Assembly (NCBI RefSeq): GCF_030131845.1
Contig: NZ_JASKYM010000004.1
Coordinates: forward strand, 124,001 to 188,000
Reading direction: 5' to 3'
DNA: 64,000 bases
Source: Romboutsia sedimentorum
GTDB taxonomy: Bacteria > Bacillota > Clostridia > Peptostreptococcales > Peptostreptococcaceae
A program made the translations under genes and the position numbers. Shown here in pieces: positions 1 through 8,651 of the stretch. Within the stretch, counting starts at the first letter, position 1. Each line of letters opens with the position of its first letter. Under the pieces are notes generated by a model. The model had not been told where the DNA came from, did not search any database, and worked only from the letters and a program-made list of their open reading frames with translations.

Positions 1-189
1 ACTTTTTATCCATGATCTAGTTGTGTCGCTAACTATTATTTCGATTTTTTCATCTTTATTTATCATACTCTTAAGAGTATTAGTACTTAATGGTTTTCCT
101 AAAATTGTTTTTACTTCTTTTTCTACATCGACTATATATGCAGTATCCTTTGGTACTAACGTGTGTATTATATAATTATCCTTACCCAT
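1..189 (-). CDS. LarA-like (DUF2088) lactate racemase domain protein, N-terminal fragment
   Basis: Only the first 63 codons are inside the window; the gene continues past the left edge. The ATG at 187-189 is preceded by a good ribosome binding site (AAGGGGA, 7 bases upstream). Residues 53-58 read VSDTTR, which resembles the (V/I)SDxTR motif near the start of the nickel-dependent lactate racemase (LarA, DUF2088) domain, and the preceding beta-rich stretch fits that fold. LarA enzymes interconvert D- and L-lactate with a nickel pincer cofactor, but many homologues act on other 2-hydroxyacids, so the substrate is open. The call rests on one motif and is moderate. Confidence 0.5.
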   Translation of the reverse strand, partial: MGKDNYIIHTLVPKDTAYIVDVEKEVKTILGKPLSTNTLKSMINKDEKIEIIVSDTTRSWIKS

Positions 190-372
190 TTTTGTCCCCT
201 TCTTAGCTGTTTAATCTAAATAGTAGCAGAATTTTTATCAACAGTCTATATATTTTTTAAATTCTATTAAAATCCATACTCTCTATTTATTTCATACTGA
301 TATTGTATTTCTTTTTTTATAAATTATGGCCCTAATTTATAAAAAAAGAAATGCTCCTACACATAGATTTTA

Positions 373-1371
373 TTAGTTAGCAGCGGCACTTGCACTAGTA
401 GCAGCAATAATAGCTACCATAGTTGCAATTTCAATAGCTATTATTATTTCTACAAATATATTGCTACTTATTTCATCTACATTACTTCCTTGATTTAAGC
501 AATCAGCATATGATGATGCTACAATAGCTGCGCTTATCATATTTCTATTACTCTTACCTACTGCCCAATTTCCAAATCCTTTTACTTCCCTTAACTCATC
601 AGACACACTTTTTATCTGCTGTACTAATTGCTCCTCATCACACTCAAGTAATGAAAGTGCACCTATTAATGGGTATCCATATCCATCTATTTTACAATTT
701 TTTTGCTCTAGCAATTGTCTAATTCTTACTACCTTATTTAAACTATTTTCACTTTTATGATTATCTAGTGCCATTATATGAGATAGGGATTGAAGATTGT
801 TAGATTTATAAAACCCTTTTAAACTAAGTACATTATAGCTTTCTTCTATGTATTCTAAATCATTGTCTAGTTCTTTTGAGTGTATAGCTATAAGAGATGC
901 TCTACAATAATCGTCGCTAGATGTTAACCATGGATGGTGCTTTTTCATAAAGTCATAAACGTATTTAGTTTTCTCAATAGATGTATCTGCATCCATTTTA
1001 TCTTGATTTTCATATATTATGATTGCTACAAATGGTAAGTATGCATCATTAAAAAAACCAGTTGTTTTTAGTTTTTCATATATACTTAATATTGATTTAA
1101 ATGAATTTTCTATGTCTGGTTTAGTTGATAATAGGTTTGATAAATAAAATAAGCTATGCCCTCTAAAATTTGAAAACATACCAGTATTCTTTTTTATTAT
1201 ATCTATACTTTCTTCTACTTTTATCGGCGTTATATTTTGATTTTTTATGGTAGATGATAAAACACAACTATATTGCATCATTCCCATTTGCCATGAACCT
1301 TTTATCTCTTTTGTTTTTTGATAATTTTTCATAAATAAATTTAGTTTATTTCTTAATATGTATTCTTGCAT
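373..1371 (-). CDS. DUF4003-family protein
   Basis: This 332-residue protein starts at an ATG with GGGGAG eight bases upstream. It is largely helical, without a signal peptide. The C-terminus is an alanine/isoleucine-rich tail (about residues 305-332, ending ATSASAAAN). Length and this small-residue tail match my recollection of the DUF4003 family of Firmicutes, whose function is unknown. The tail could be a membrane-associating helix, but that is inference. It is probably transcribed alone, with 43 bases to the upstream MgtC-like gene in the same direction. Confidence 0.5.
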   Translation of the reverse strand: MQEYILRNKLNLFMKNYQKTKEIKGSWQMGMMQYSCVLSSTIKNQNITPIKVEESIDIIKKNTGMFSNFRGHSLFYLSNLLSTKPDIENSFKSILSIYEKLKTTGFFNDAYLPFVAIIIYENQDKMDADTSIEKTKYVYDFMKKHHPWLTSSDDYCRASLIAIHSKELDNDLEYIEESYNVLSLKGFYKSNNLQSLSHIMALDNHKSENSLNKVVRIRQLLEQKNCKIDGYGYPLIGALSLLECDEEQLVQQIKSVSDELREVKGFGNWAVGKSNRNMISAAIVASSYADCLNQGSNVDEISSNIFVEIIIAIEIATMVAIIAATSASAAAN

Positions 1372-1414
1372 AAAAAACTCCCCACTTTCTTAAATTTGTG
1401 CTAATAAGTATAAA

Positions 1415-1852
1415 CTATTCTTCCCTTTTACGAACTCTTTTAATAAGTCGTGATGCTAATATATTTAGCTCTATTATTACAGTGGTAATTATAGCTAACC
1501 AATAGTAACCTAATCCGATTGCAATTCCTATCCCAGCAAGGCTAAACAGTGTAGCCCCAGTTGTTAATCCCACAACGTCTTGATCATTTGTATCATCATC
1601 CGTTGGTTTTGTGAAAATTACACCCCCACATAAAAATCCTATAGCTGTGATTATGTTTGCTATAAGACGTGATGGATCTGATCCTGGTAAGCAATTTGCA
1701 GATATGATGGTCAATAAACAAACCCCTGTTGTAAGATTAGATGTTGTCCCAACTCCGATTGGACTGCCCTTTCTTGAACTTCTTTCTAATCCAACTAAAA
1801 AACCTATAAAAGATGCAAGAACTAATTTAATTAAATGCTCAAGTAATATCAC
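1415..1852 (-). CDS. MgtC/SapB-family membrane protein
   Basis: The 145-residue product has about four hydrophobic segments and the family landmarks in order: GFLVGLERSSRKGSPIGVGT (residues 17-36), a GFLCGGVIF segment (about 72-80), VGLTTGATLFSLAGIGIAIG (about 94-113), and a basic C-terminus. The conserved GLERS and GLTTGA elements are the MgtC/SapB signature. It lacks the C-terminal soluble domain of longer members such as Salmonella MgtC. MgtC proteins influence Mg2+ homeostasis and F-ATPase activity in pathogens, but short Firmicute members are uncharacterised. The start is a GTG preceded by GAAGGGATG. It lies 43 bases upstream of the DUF4003 gene. Confidence 0.8.
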   Translation of the reverse strand: MILLEHLIKLVLASFIGFLVGLERSSRKGSPIGVGTTSNLTTGVCLLTIISANCLPGSDPSRLIANIITAIGFLCGGVIFTKPTDDDTNDQDVVGLTTGATLFSLAGIGIAIGLGYYWLAIITTVIIELNILASRLIKRVRKREE

Positions 1853-2068
1853 TATTAAATCATCCCTTCTTTCTATTTTTCAATATAAATTTTACAAAAT
1901 ATAACTACTCTTCATTTTATTGTATCACAAAAAGCCCTCATATATTGAGAGCTCTTTAATCCGATTTTGTTATTTTCTAACTAATTGTATATACACTTAA
2001 TAAACTTATCTACTTTGGTTTTAAATATATTAGATATTTAAAATATGTTCTAGAATTGAACTTATACG

Positions 2069-2566
2069 TTATTGAGCTATTTGATTTGATATATATGAAC
2101 TTACTTCATCAGGAGAAATATTTAGAATAATTGAAAGTTCTTCATTTAATAATCTTTCTGCTTCTTTCATAATATCATCATCTGCCTGACGTGATTTTTT
2201 ATTTATTGATTTTATATATTCTTTATTAGAATATAGACTTCTTACTAATTTAACTAGATCTTCACATTGACCGCCTTTAAGCATTTTTTTAAATTGCTCG
2301 TTTCTTTTCTTTTCATCATCTATCCATAATTTTTCCATCTTAGGCATATCATTTATTAATGAGCTCACATTATCTTCAGATATTATTCTTCTCATTGGAA
2401 TTTTCTTATTATCTACAGGAATTTTTATCATTACATTATTATAATAAATAGGACTTAATACGTAATATTTTCTTTGCTCACCTTTTGCAAATTTTTCGCT
2501 CGTTATATCTAAAACTTTGCATACCCCTGTCATACCATACATTATATAATCATCAACTTTAAACAC
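2069..2566 (-). CDS. CarD-family transcriptional regulator
   Basis: The first ~65 residues form the CarD/TRCF RNA-polymerase-interaction domain: FKVDDYIMYGMTGVCKVLDI, then KYYVLSPIYYNNVMIKIPVDN, which is the usual strand order of the Tudor-like fold. The helical C-terminal part (residues 70-165) carries basic and acidic helices as in CarD. Total length (165) is normal for clostridial CarD-like regulators. CarD proteins bind the RNA polymerase beta subunit and tune open-complex stability. Translation starts at GTG with GGTGAGG six bases before it. A terminator-like hairpin sits directly upstream in the leader (2592-2637), so the gene may be controlled by attenuation. Confidence 0.85.
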   Translation of the reverse strand: MFKVDDYIMYGMTGVCKVLDITSEKFAKGEQRKYYVLSPIYYNNVMIKIPVDNKKIPMRRIISEDNVSSLINDMPKMEKLWIDDEKKRNEQFKKMLKGGQCEDLVKLVRSLYSNKEYIKSINKKSRQADDDIMKEAERLLNEELSIILNISPDEVSSYISNQIAQ

Positions 2567-2591
2567 TAAAGCCTCACCATCCTTAATAAAA

Positions 2592-2637
2592 TAAAAAAGT
2601 AGCTTTTGACAACTGGGCTTACGTTATCAAAACTACT
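2592..2637 (-). promoter_or_regulatory. Terminator-like hairpin in the carD-like leader
   Basis: On the minus strand an inverted repeat (AGTAGTTTTGATAAC at 2637-2623 and its near-complement at 2613-2598, one bulge) is followed at once by a run of T. It lies 26 bases before the ribosome binding site of the CarD-like gene. The neighbour on the other side is divergent, so this hairpin does not end an upstream gene. It looks like an attenuator in the leader; no known riboswitch consensus was recognised. Confidence 0.5.
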
Positions 2638-2755
2638 CGTTATATATCTATTTTAACACATTTAAGAGTTTTAGTCTAAGGAAAACTTTTATTTTTAGTT
2701 TAACACAGCTATTATAGTAGTTATAAGTGTGATAAAAAATTTATATTTCATAACC

Positions 2756-2809
2756 TATATAAGAGTTAAATTAGCTTTTCTACTTAACTCTTATATACTT
2801 TATTTTTGT
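2756..2809 (+). terminator. Orphan hairpin upstream of the patatin gene
   Basis: A perfect 14-bp inverted repeat (TATATAAGAGTTAA at 2756-2769 and its complement at 2784-2797) is followed on the plus strand by a T-rich stretch. It lies in the divergent 354-base spacer between the CarD-like and patatin genes and does not follow any annotated gene. It may end a small unannotated plus-strand transcript. The rest of this spacer shows only AT-rich promoter-like sequence. Confidence 0.4.
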
Positions 2810-2920
2810 TAAATATAACTTTTCATAACTAGACAATATAAATACCTTGAACTATAATATTTTTAAAACTATATAATTAGTTTAATTTATATATCAACCT
2901 AAAGCATAGAAAGGATAGTT

Positions 2921-3775
2921 ATGAATAAGATAGGATTAATATTAGAAGGTGGCGGTATGAGAGGAATATATACTGCTGGAGTATTAGATTTTTTAATAGA
3001 AAAAAATGTAGAAGTAGATATAGTAATTGGAGTTTCCGCTGGAAGTTGCCATGCTTGTTCTTACTTATCAAAACAATACAAAAGAGCATTTAATGCTACT
3101 GTAGATTATTTATATGATAAAAATTATTTAAGCTTTAATAACTTAATTAAAACAGGCTCAATATTTGGTATGGATTTTATGTTTAACACAATACCTAATG
3201 AACTAAATATTTATGACTATGATACTTTTAATAAATCTAATACAAAATTTATAGCAGTTTCTACAAACTGTGAAACAGGTAAACCAGAATATTTTGAGTT
3301 AACAGATTTAAAGAAAGAAATTATTTATATACAAGCATCTTGTTCTATACCTATGTTTGCAAATATAGTAGAAGTAGATAATTACAAACTAGTTGATGGC
3401 GGAGTTTCTGATTCAATTCCTATACAATATGCCCTAAATCAAGGATATAAGAAAAATATAGTTGTGTTAACTAGAGATAGTACATATTTAAAAAGTAAAA
3501 ATAAATTCACATCTGTTATAAAAAGGAAATATAAAAAATACCCTAAACTTATTACAGCTATTGAAAATAGACATGTTAACTATAACAAAAGTCTTGAAAT
3601 CATAAACAATTTGTCTCAAAGTGGTGATGCACTTGTTATTAGACCTAATAGTCCTGTTAAGGTTAGTCAAGTTGAAAAAAATGTAGATAAGCTTACTGCA
3701 TTATATGAACAAGGCTACAATGATGCAAAGAATTCATTTAGTAAAATTTTAGATTTTATAGATAAACCAATTTAA
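2921..3775 (+). CDS. Patatin-like phospholipase family protein
   Basis: The 284-residue product has the complete patatin hydrolase set: an oxyanion-hole glycine loop GGGMRG (residues 10-15), the nucleophile elbow GVSAG with Ser39, and the catalytic aspartate in a DGG motif near residue 159 (KLVDGGVSDSIP). Patatins are Ser-Asp dyad acyl hydrolases that release fatty acids from lipids. No signal peptide is visible, so a cytoplasmic role is likely. It is one of only two protein genes on the plus strand here, is monocistronic, has an AAAGGAT ribosome binding site and is convergent with the ABC ATPase gene beyond the terminator. Confidence 0.9.
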   Translation: MNKIGLILEGGGMRGIYTAGVLDFLIEKNVEVDIVIGVSAGSCHACSYLSKQYKRAFNATVDYLYDKNYLSFNNLIKTGSIFGMDFMFNTIPNELNIYDYDTFNKSNTKFIAVSTNCETGKPEYFELTDLKKEIIYIQASCSIPMFANIVEVDNYKLVDGGVSDSIPIQYALNQGYKKNIVVLTRDSTYLKSKNKFTSVIKRKYKKYPKLITAIENRHVNYNKSLEIINNLSQSGDALVIRPNSPVKVSQVEKNVDKLTALYEQGYNDAKNSFSKILDFIDKPI

Positions 3776-3804
3776 TATTATTACTCAAATTTAATTTATA
3801 ATAA

Positions 3805-3832
3805 AATAAGCCGCATAAATATGCGACTTATT
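3805..3832. terminator. Bidirectional terminator between patatin and ABC ATPase genes
   Basis: A hairpin with stem AATAAG-c-CGCATA pairing with TATGCG-a-CTTATT lies between two convergent genes. A-rich flank on the left and T-rich on the right suit termination in both directions. Confidence 0.7.
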
Positions 3833-3850
3833 AGCTTTTACTTAAGTTAT

Positions 3851-4522
3851 CTATTTAGATTCAACTATTTTTCCGTCAGCTATAGTTATAATTCTATCAG
3901 CTTTTTTTGCAATCTCATAATTATGAGTTATCATAACTAAAGTTTGTTTAAATTCCTTAACACAAAATTCTAATATTTTCATTACTTCATCTGTAGTCTT
4001 TGAATCTAAGTTTCCAGTAGGTTCATCTGCAAATATCACTGATGGCTTATTTGCAAGTGCACGAGCTATTGCCACCCTTTGTTGTTGCCCTCCTGAAAGT
4101 TCATTAGGAAATTTATTGATTTGGCTTGAAATGCCAAGTTTCTCAATTAAAGTATTTATGTAATCTTTGTCTTCTTTTTTTCCGTCTACAGATACTGGAA
4201 GTACTATATTGTCATATACATTTATAACTGGTATTAGATTGTAACTTTGAAATATAAATCCAAACTCTTCTCTTCTTATCTTTGATAATTTGTCATCGTT
4301 CATAGTGTATATATCTATATCATTAAGATAAACATTTCCAGAGGTTGGCTTATCTAGCCCTGCCATACAGTGAAGTAATGTACTTTTTCCCGAACCACTT
4401 GGACCTATTATAGCAGTAAATTTATTTGGTTCTATTTCTAAATTTATTCCATCTATTGCGTGTACTTTATTTTCTTGTTTTCCATATACTTTTTTTAAAT
4501 TTGATACTTTTAATTTTTTCAT
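3851..4522 (-). CDS. ABC transporter ATP-binding protein (MacB/LolD type)
   Basis: This is the ATPase for the adjacent FtsX-type permease(s). It shows Walker A GPSGSGKST, the LSGGQQQR signature, Walker B VIFADEP, the D-loop GNLDS and switch histidine ITHN, in the 220-230 residue format of MacB/LolD/Bce-type exporters. The ATG at 4522 is chosen because GGGGGAG lies seven bases before it; the longer reading from a TTG at 4537 would place that site inside the gene. It is the last gene of the locus, 46 bases after permease 1, and no second ATPase accompanies permease 2, so one ATPase may serve both. Likely substrate is an antimicrobial peptide or lipid, by analogy. Confidence 0.9.
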   Translation of the reverse strand: MKKLKVSNLKKVYGKQENKVHAIDGINLEIEPNKFTAIIGPSGSGKSTLLHCMAGLDKPTSGNVYLNDIDIYTMNDDKLSKIRREEFGFIFQSYNLIPVINVYDNIVLPVSVDGKKEDKDYINTLIEKLGISSQINKFPNELSGGQQQRVAIARALANKPSVIFADEPTGNLDSKTTDEVMKILEFCVKEFKQTLVMITHNYEIAKKADRIITIADGKIVESK

Positions 4523-4567
4523 ATTAGTCTCCCCCAAAATTGATTTTTAGTTGTTGTTTTAAAGTTC

Positions 4568-7135
4568 TTAGTAATTTTCTGAAATTCCCTCTGTTATTGC
4601 CGCTCCTTCTATCTTGTCTTTAGATAAATATACTGCAACAAATCCCATAATACCAAAAACAGTAAATAATATAAGTATTTGAGTCCAAGGAATCTCGTAT
4701 TGTGCTGTCCTAGTATATCCGCCTACTAGCAGTTCTTCGTTCATTTTAGCTATATGATAATTGTGATTAACTGTTGCAACCACAGCTCCTATTACAGAAG
4801 CTACCATTACATATAGTTCACTTTCAATAAGTAGGATTTTTTTAATGCTCTTCGTATTCATTCCAATTGCTCTTAAAGTTGATAACTCTTTTCTTCTTGT
4901 AATAATATTACTTCTCATAATGAAAATTATATTAACTGCAAGTATTAATAGGGTCAAAGTCTGATATATTACAGAAAGCTTTTCTTCTGAACTTTGTTGT
5001 GCTCCTATAAACTTTAGTTCTTCTCCTTTTCCATTGATCACTGTAGAACTATAATTTTTAGTTAATTTTTTTAATCTTTTTTCTACAGGATATACCTGTC
5101 CTTTTTCAGCCGTCACAAAAAGCTTATTGTATTCTTTCTGCCCTGTTAGTGCTTTATAGTCATCTTCCCTAAATATTGCTTGAGCTCCTTGAGCTTGTGT
5201 ATTACCATCCTGACCTGCTGCATATGATGCTTTCATTATAGCTCCAACCTCAACCTTAAAGTTTTCGTATTTTTCAATACCATCTATATATACAGGAATT
5301 TTTATATCTATAATATCTCCTATTTTCACATCATCAATTACCTTTGCATCAAAAGAATGTGTAACTTGTGAATTTGTATTGTTAACTAAAATTACTTTCT
5401 TGTGTTCACCAGATGTAGGCTTTAGGATATTTTCCCCTTTTTCAATAAATCCTTGTCTTTTCTTTAACATATCGTCACTATATCCTCTTATTAAAAGTGG
5501 ATATTCATTGTTATGTTTCTCTTGATAAGAATCATTTACTCTGCCTAATTCATCTTGATAAGCTTTTGACAACTTATCTTTAGAAAGTAAAATTTGACCT
5601 TGATAATTATGAAAATGTGGTTCTACATACCTTACCCCTTTTGTATCCTTCACTTTTTGTATCAAATTATTATCTATTTTATAAAATAAAGATTCTGAGC
5701 TTCCAGAGCTACCCTCAACAGTTTTATCTACACTTCCATATGACATCGACCATGAACCACCTGTTATTCCTTCTGCCATATTCTTTTTTACAAAGCTTTT
5801 AACACCTAGATTTAATATAAACATTGTTCCAACAAAAGTGATTGCTAATATTGTCAATATTGTTCTAGGCTTATTTCTCCATAGGTTTCTAGTCGCTATA
5901 CTTCTAAGTAAATTTTTACTTTTCTCGTCTTTCTTTTTATTATTTTTCTTTGATTTTTTTTCATACTTCTCACTTGCCCTTGTAGCCTCTATTATAGATA
6001 TTTTCATAGATTTTATAATTACTATAAAACTAGAAAGAGATACTGATATAATTGAAACTGCAAAAGAGCATATTATACTAGGTATTTGTATTGTTAGCAT
6101 AGAACTGTATCCATACACAACTCTTAACCCAACATATGAAAAAATTATTCCAAATACTATCCCTATTAGCGTTCCTAAAATTATATAAATAAAACTCATA
6201 GTAATAAGCATTCTTTTTACTTTTTTGTTTGACATACCAATACATCTCATAAGACCTATTTGTCTAGTCATATCCTGAAAAATAATATTGAAAATATTGT
6301 ATATTACGATAGTTGATACAACTACTAGAAGCACTGAATTTTCAATATTTTCTCTGCTATATTTTGAAATTTGTTTGTGATATTTCGCTAAATCAACTTC
6401 AGCATTTTCATGTACCTTAGATAAGTTAGTATCTAATTTTTTTATCATCTTCGTTATAAATTGAGATACATTTTTCTCTGACTTAAGATATATTGTCCCA
6501 GTATATGTATCATTTACTTTTATTGGTAACTTAGAGTCTTTATGCACAAAAGCTCGAAATGTAGCACCATAACTAGATGTTTCATAATATTTATCTGGTT
6601 TTTCTATAAGTCCAACTATTTTGAATTTTTTATTTGCACTGTCTATATGGTTAATTCCATTGCCATCAATATACTTATTTAAAAGCATTGAATCTATGTT
6701 TTTATTTAATGGGTAAGATATTCCCATCTTGCTTGCAGCTTCTTTTTCTATTACTATTTCTCCGTCTTTTATTGGTTCACTTCCCTCTATCTTATATCCA
6801 ACAGAACTTATAAAACCTTTGTCAAATGAACTTAAATCAAGCTTAACTCCACTTTTTTTATCGACTATGTTGCATAGTTCTTTTGAAGTGTTTGATTTTG
6901 ATATATCTTTTTCATTTGTAAATTTTTCTACTTGGCTCTTATCAAGCCCAAAAAATTCTACGTGATAGTCACCATGTAAATCCTTCGCCTCTTTTATTTG
7001 GCAATCATATCCCGAATCCCTAATCACAATCATAGAAAAAATAAGCATCACCGAAAGTACAATACATGACAATAGTGCTATTGTTTTTCCCTTTTGTTTT
7101 TTCATATACGATCTTGCTAGTTTAAATGTAGTCAA
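4568..7135 (-). CDS. ABC transporter permease, FtsX family (copy 1)
   Basis: The 855-residue protein has an N-terminal membrane helix (ALLSCIVLSVMLIFSMIVI), a large extracellular domain, an FtsX core of three helices (about residues 265-380), a charged cytoplasmic linker, a second helix starting near RTILTILAITFVG, another extracellular domain and a final FtsX helix block. This two-FtsX layout fits exporters or sensors acting on peptides or lipids. The start is TTG with GAGGGCGG just upstream, and the second copy uses the same start. It is about 80% alike by eye to the permease at 9596-12160, so the two arose by duplication. The ATPase gene follows in the same direction. Confidence 0.85.
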   Translation of the reverse strand: MTTFKLARSYMKKQKGKTIALLSCIVLSVMLIFSMIVIRDSGYDCQIKEAKDLHGDYHVEFFGLDKSQVEKFTNEKDISKSNTSKELCNIVDKKSGVKLDLSSFDKGFISSVGYKIEGSEPIKDGEIVIEKEAASKMGISYPLNKNIDSMLLNKYIDGNGINHIDSANKKFKIVGLIEKPDKYYETSSYGATFRAFVHKDSKLPIKVNDTYTGTIYLKSEKNVSQFITKMIKKLDTNLSKVHENAEVDLAKYHKQISKYSRENIENSVLLVVVSTIVIYNIFNIIFQDMTRQIGLMRCIGMSNKKVKRMLITMSFIYIILGTLIGIVFGIIFSYVGLRVVYGYSSMLTIQIPSIICSFAVSIISVSLSSFIVIIKSMKISIIEATRASEKYEKKSKKNNKKKDEKSKNLLRSIATRNLWRNKPRTILTILAITFVGTMFILNLGVKSFVKKNMAEGITGGSWSMSYGSVDKTVEGSSGSSESLFYKIDNNLIQKVKDTKGVRYVEPHFHNYQGQILLSKDKLSKAYQDELGRVNDSYQEKHNNEYPLLIRGYSDDMLKKRQGFIEKGENILKPTSGEHKKVILVNNTNSQVTHSFDAKVIDDVKIGDIIDIKIPVYIDGIEKYENFKVEVGAIMKASYAAGQDGNTQAQGAQAIFREDDYKALTGQKEYNKLFVTAEKGQVYPVEKRLKKLTKNYSSTVINGKGEELKFIGAQQSSEEKLSVIYQTLTLLILAVNIIFIMRSNIITRRKELSTLRAIGMNTKSIKKILLIESELYVMVASVIGAVVATVNHNYHIAKMNEELLVGGYTRTAQYEIPWTQILILFTVFGIMGFVAVYLSKDKIEGAAITEGISENY

Positions 7136-7171
7136 AACTTTACCGCCCTCTCTTTTATTAAATAATTGTAT

Positions 7172-7206
7172 AAAAAAATGCCACCTTCTTTATATAAAAG
7201 GTAACA
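7172..7206 (-). promoter_or_regulatory. Leader hairpin with T-tract before permease copy 1
   Basis: Minus-strand arms TGTTACCTT (7206-7198) and AAGGTGGCA (7187-7179) pair over nine positions including G-T pairs and are followed by seven T. It sits about 35 bases before the start codon, between the promoter region and the gene. The same structure with different bases stands before permease copy 2, so the fold rather than the sequence is conserved. It resembles a leader terminator. Confidence 0.55.
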
Positions 7207-7235
7207 TTTGTAAATTTTTTGTTCAATATAAGTCC

Positions 7236-7264
7236 GACAAGTGGTAATTTTTCACCGACAACTA
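7236..7264 (-). promoter_or_regulatory. Probable LytTR regulator binding site, permease 1 promoter
   Basis: Two minus-strand octamers, TAGTTGTC (7264-7257) and CACTTGTC (7243-7236), start exactly 21 bp apart, as expected for a LytTR dimer site on one face of the helix. The arrangement repeats upstream of permease 2. The LytTR response regulator gene lies between the two permeases. A TATATT box follows about 7 bases downstream. Binding is inferred. Confidence 0.5.
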
Positions 7265-7316
7265 GCATACTAAAGCACGCTTGTATGTTTAGTAAATAAA
7301 TATTTATATTAATTTT

Positions 7317-8651
7317 TTATTCAACTGGTATATAAATAGTAGATATAAATTTATGCTTACTATCCTTAATTTTTAATTCTCCATCGTATTTTTTTATTGA
7401 AGATTTTATACTTTCAATACCTATACCATGAAAGAATTTATCTTTTTTAGAAGTAAAAATTTTATTATTTTTTAATACTATTTTATTATTTTTACTATTT
7501 TCACATATAATAACATAGTGTCCTTTTATAAAAGTACTTTTTAAAGCTATATATTTTTCTATATTACTATCATCTATTTTATTGCAAGCTTCTATTGCAT
7601 TATCAATTAAATTTGAAAATATACTACTTATGTCAATCATCTCTACGAATTCACATTTACTAAAATCTATTCCTATTTTAAAATCTATATTATTTTCCAT
7701 ACAGGCTTTACTTTTTTCATGAAAGATAATATCTAATAATACATTTCCTGTATTATAAATATTTTTAGTACTTTTTATTTCATCTTCTATATTGTCGATG
7801 TATTTATCTACATCTTCACTACTATTTTTTAAAGATTTTATATTACTCATATGATTATTCATATCATGATATACTTGTTTCATTTTTTCTTGTGATTCTT
7901 TTACCATTAAATAGTATTTATATTGCATGTCTAACTTTTCATTTACAAATTCTGCTTTAGCTTTATCTTTTTCTAGTTTTATAGAATTAGTAAATACAGA
8001 TATTAATATTACATTTACTATAAATAAAAGATAAGGAAATGTCTCTTTAATAGTAGCTGAAAATATAAGCATGTCTGAAACATCATAAAAATGAACATTA
8101 TTTTTAAGTGACTTATCATATAAATTACCTAAGTCTGTATGTGATTTATTTATAAGTGCTATTGTTAATAAATTAATTATAGTAGTTGATATTATATATA
8201 AATAATATTTCTTGCTTTTATAAATGTTTTGAAGCATATAAAAAAAAGATATACTTGCAAAAAAAATAATAAAATTAATTATAAGATTTATTTCAATCAA
8301 ATAATCTAATTTGTTAAGTGAAACTTGTAAAAACCAAAAAATACTACTCTCTACAAAAATATAAATCAAACTATATATGCATGAAATAATAATAGATTTT
8401 CTTGTATTAATTTTATAAAAAGTTTTACAAATTAAATATATTGCCAAAAACATTCGTAGTATTCCTTCTAACGACATTGTTCCAAAAAGTATACCTCTTG
8501 TAATTATAAAAATTAAGGCTATACTCGTCAGTACATACTTGACCTCAAATTTATATTCATAAACATAATCGGTTCTATTCATTAACATAAAAAATAAACC
8601 TATAAATATTGCCATATTTAAAACAACTAAATAATAGATATCAATTAACAT
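7317..8651 (-). CDS. GHKL-family sensor histidine kinase
   Basis: The 444-residue protein has about six membrane helices in the first 210 residues, a coiled dimerisation region with the acceptor site YHDMNNHMSNIKSLK, and a GHKL ATPase domain (SSIFSNLIDNAIEAC, then FHGIGIESIKSSIKKY). This is the AgrC/VirS-type layout that partners LytTR regulators. Its start overlaps the end of the response regulator gene by 7 bases, so the two are co-translated. Lying between the two permease genes, it probably senses the compound handled by the ABC system or the state of the transporter. Confidence 0.9.
   Translation of the reverse strand: MLIDIYYLVVLNMAIFIGLFFMLMNRTDYVYEYKFEVKYVLTSIALIFIITRGILFGTMSLEGILRMFLAIYLICKTFYKINTRKSIIISCIYSLIYIFVESSIFWFLQVSLNKLDYLIEINLIINFIIFFASISFFYMLQNIYKSKKYYLYIISTTIINLLTIALINKSHTDLGNLYDKSLKNNVHFYDVSDMLIFSATIKETFPYLLFIVNVILISVFTNSIKLEKDKAKAEFVNEKLDMQYKYYLMVKESQEKMKQVYHDMNNHMSNIKSLKNSSEDVDKYIDNIEDEIKSTKNIYNTGNVLLDIIFHEKSKACMENNIDFKIGIDFSKCEFVEMIDISSIFSNLIDNAIEACNKIDDSNIEKYIALKSTFIKGHYVIICENSKNNKIVLKNNKIFTSKKDKFFHGIGIESIKSSIKKYDGELKIKDSKHKFISTIYIPVE

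Noticed and set aside
5838-6188. Plus-strand open frame opposite the first FtsX permease
   Set aside because: It is the antisense shadow of conserved membrane helices; it lacks a ribosome binding site and an equivalent shadow exists opposite the paralogue.
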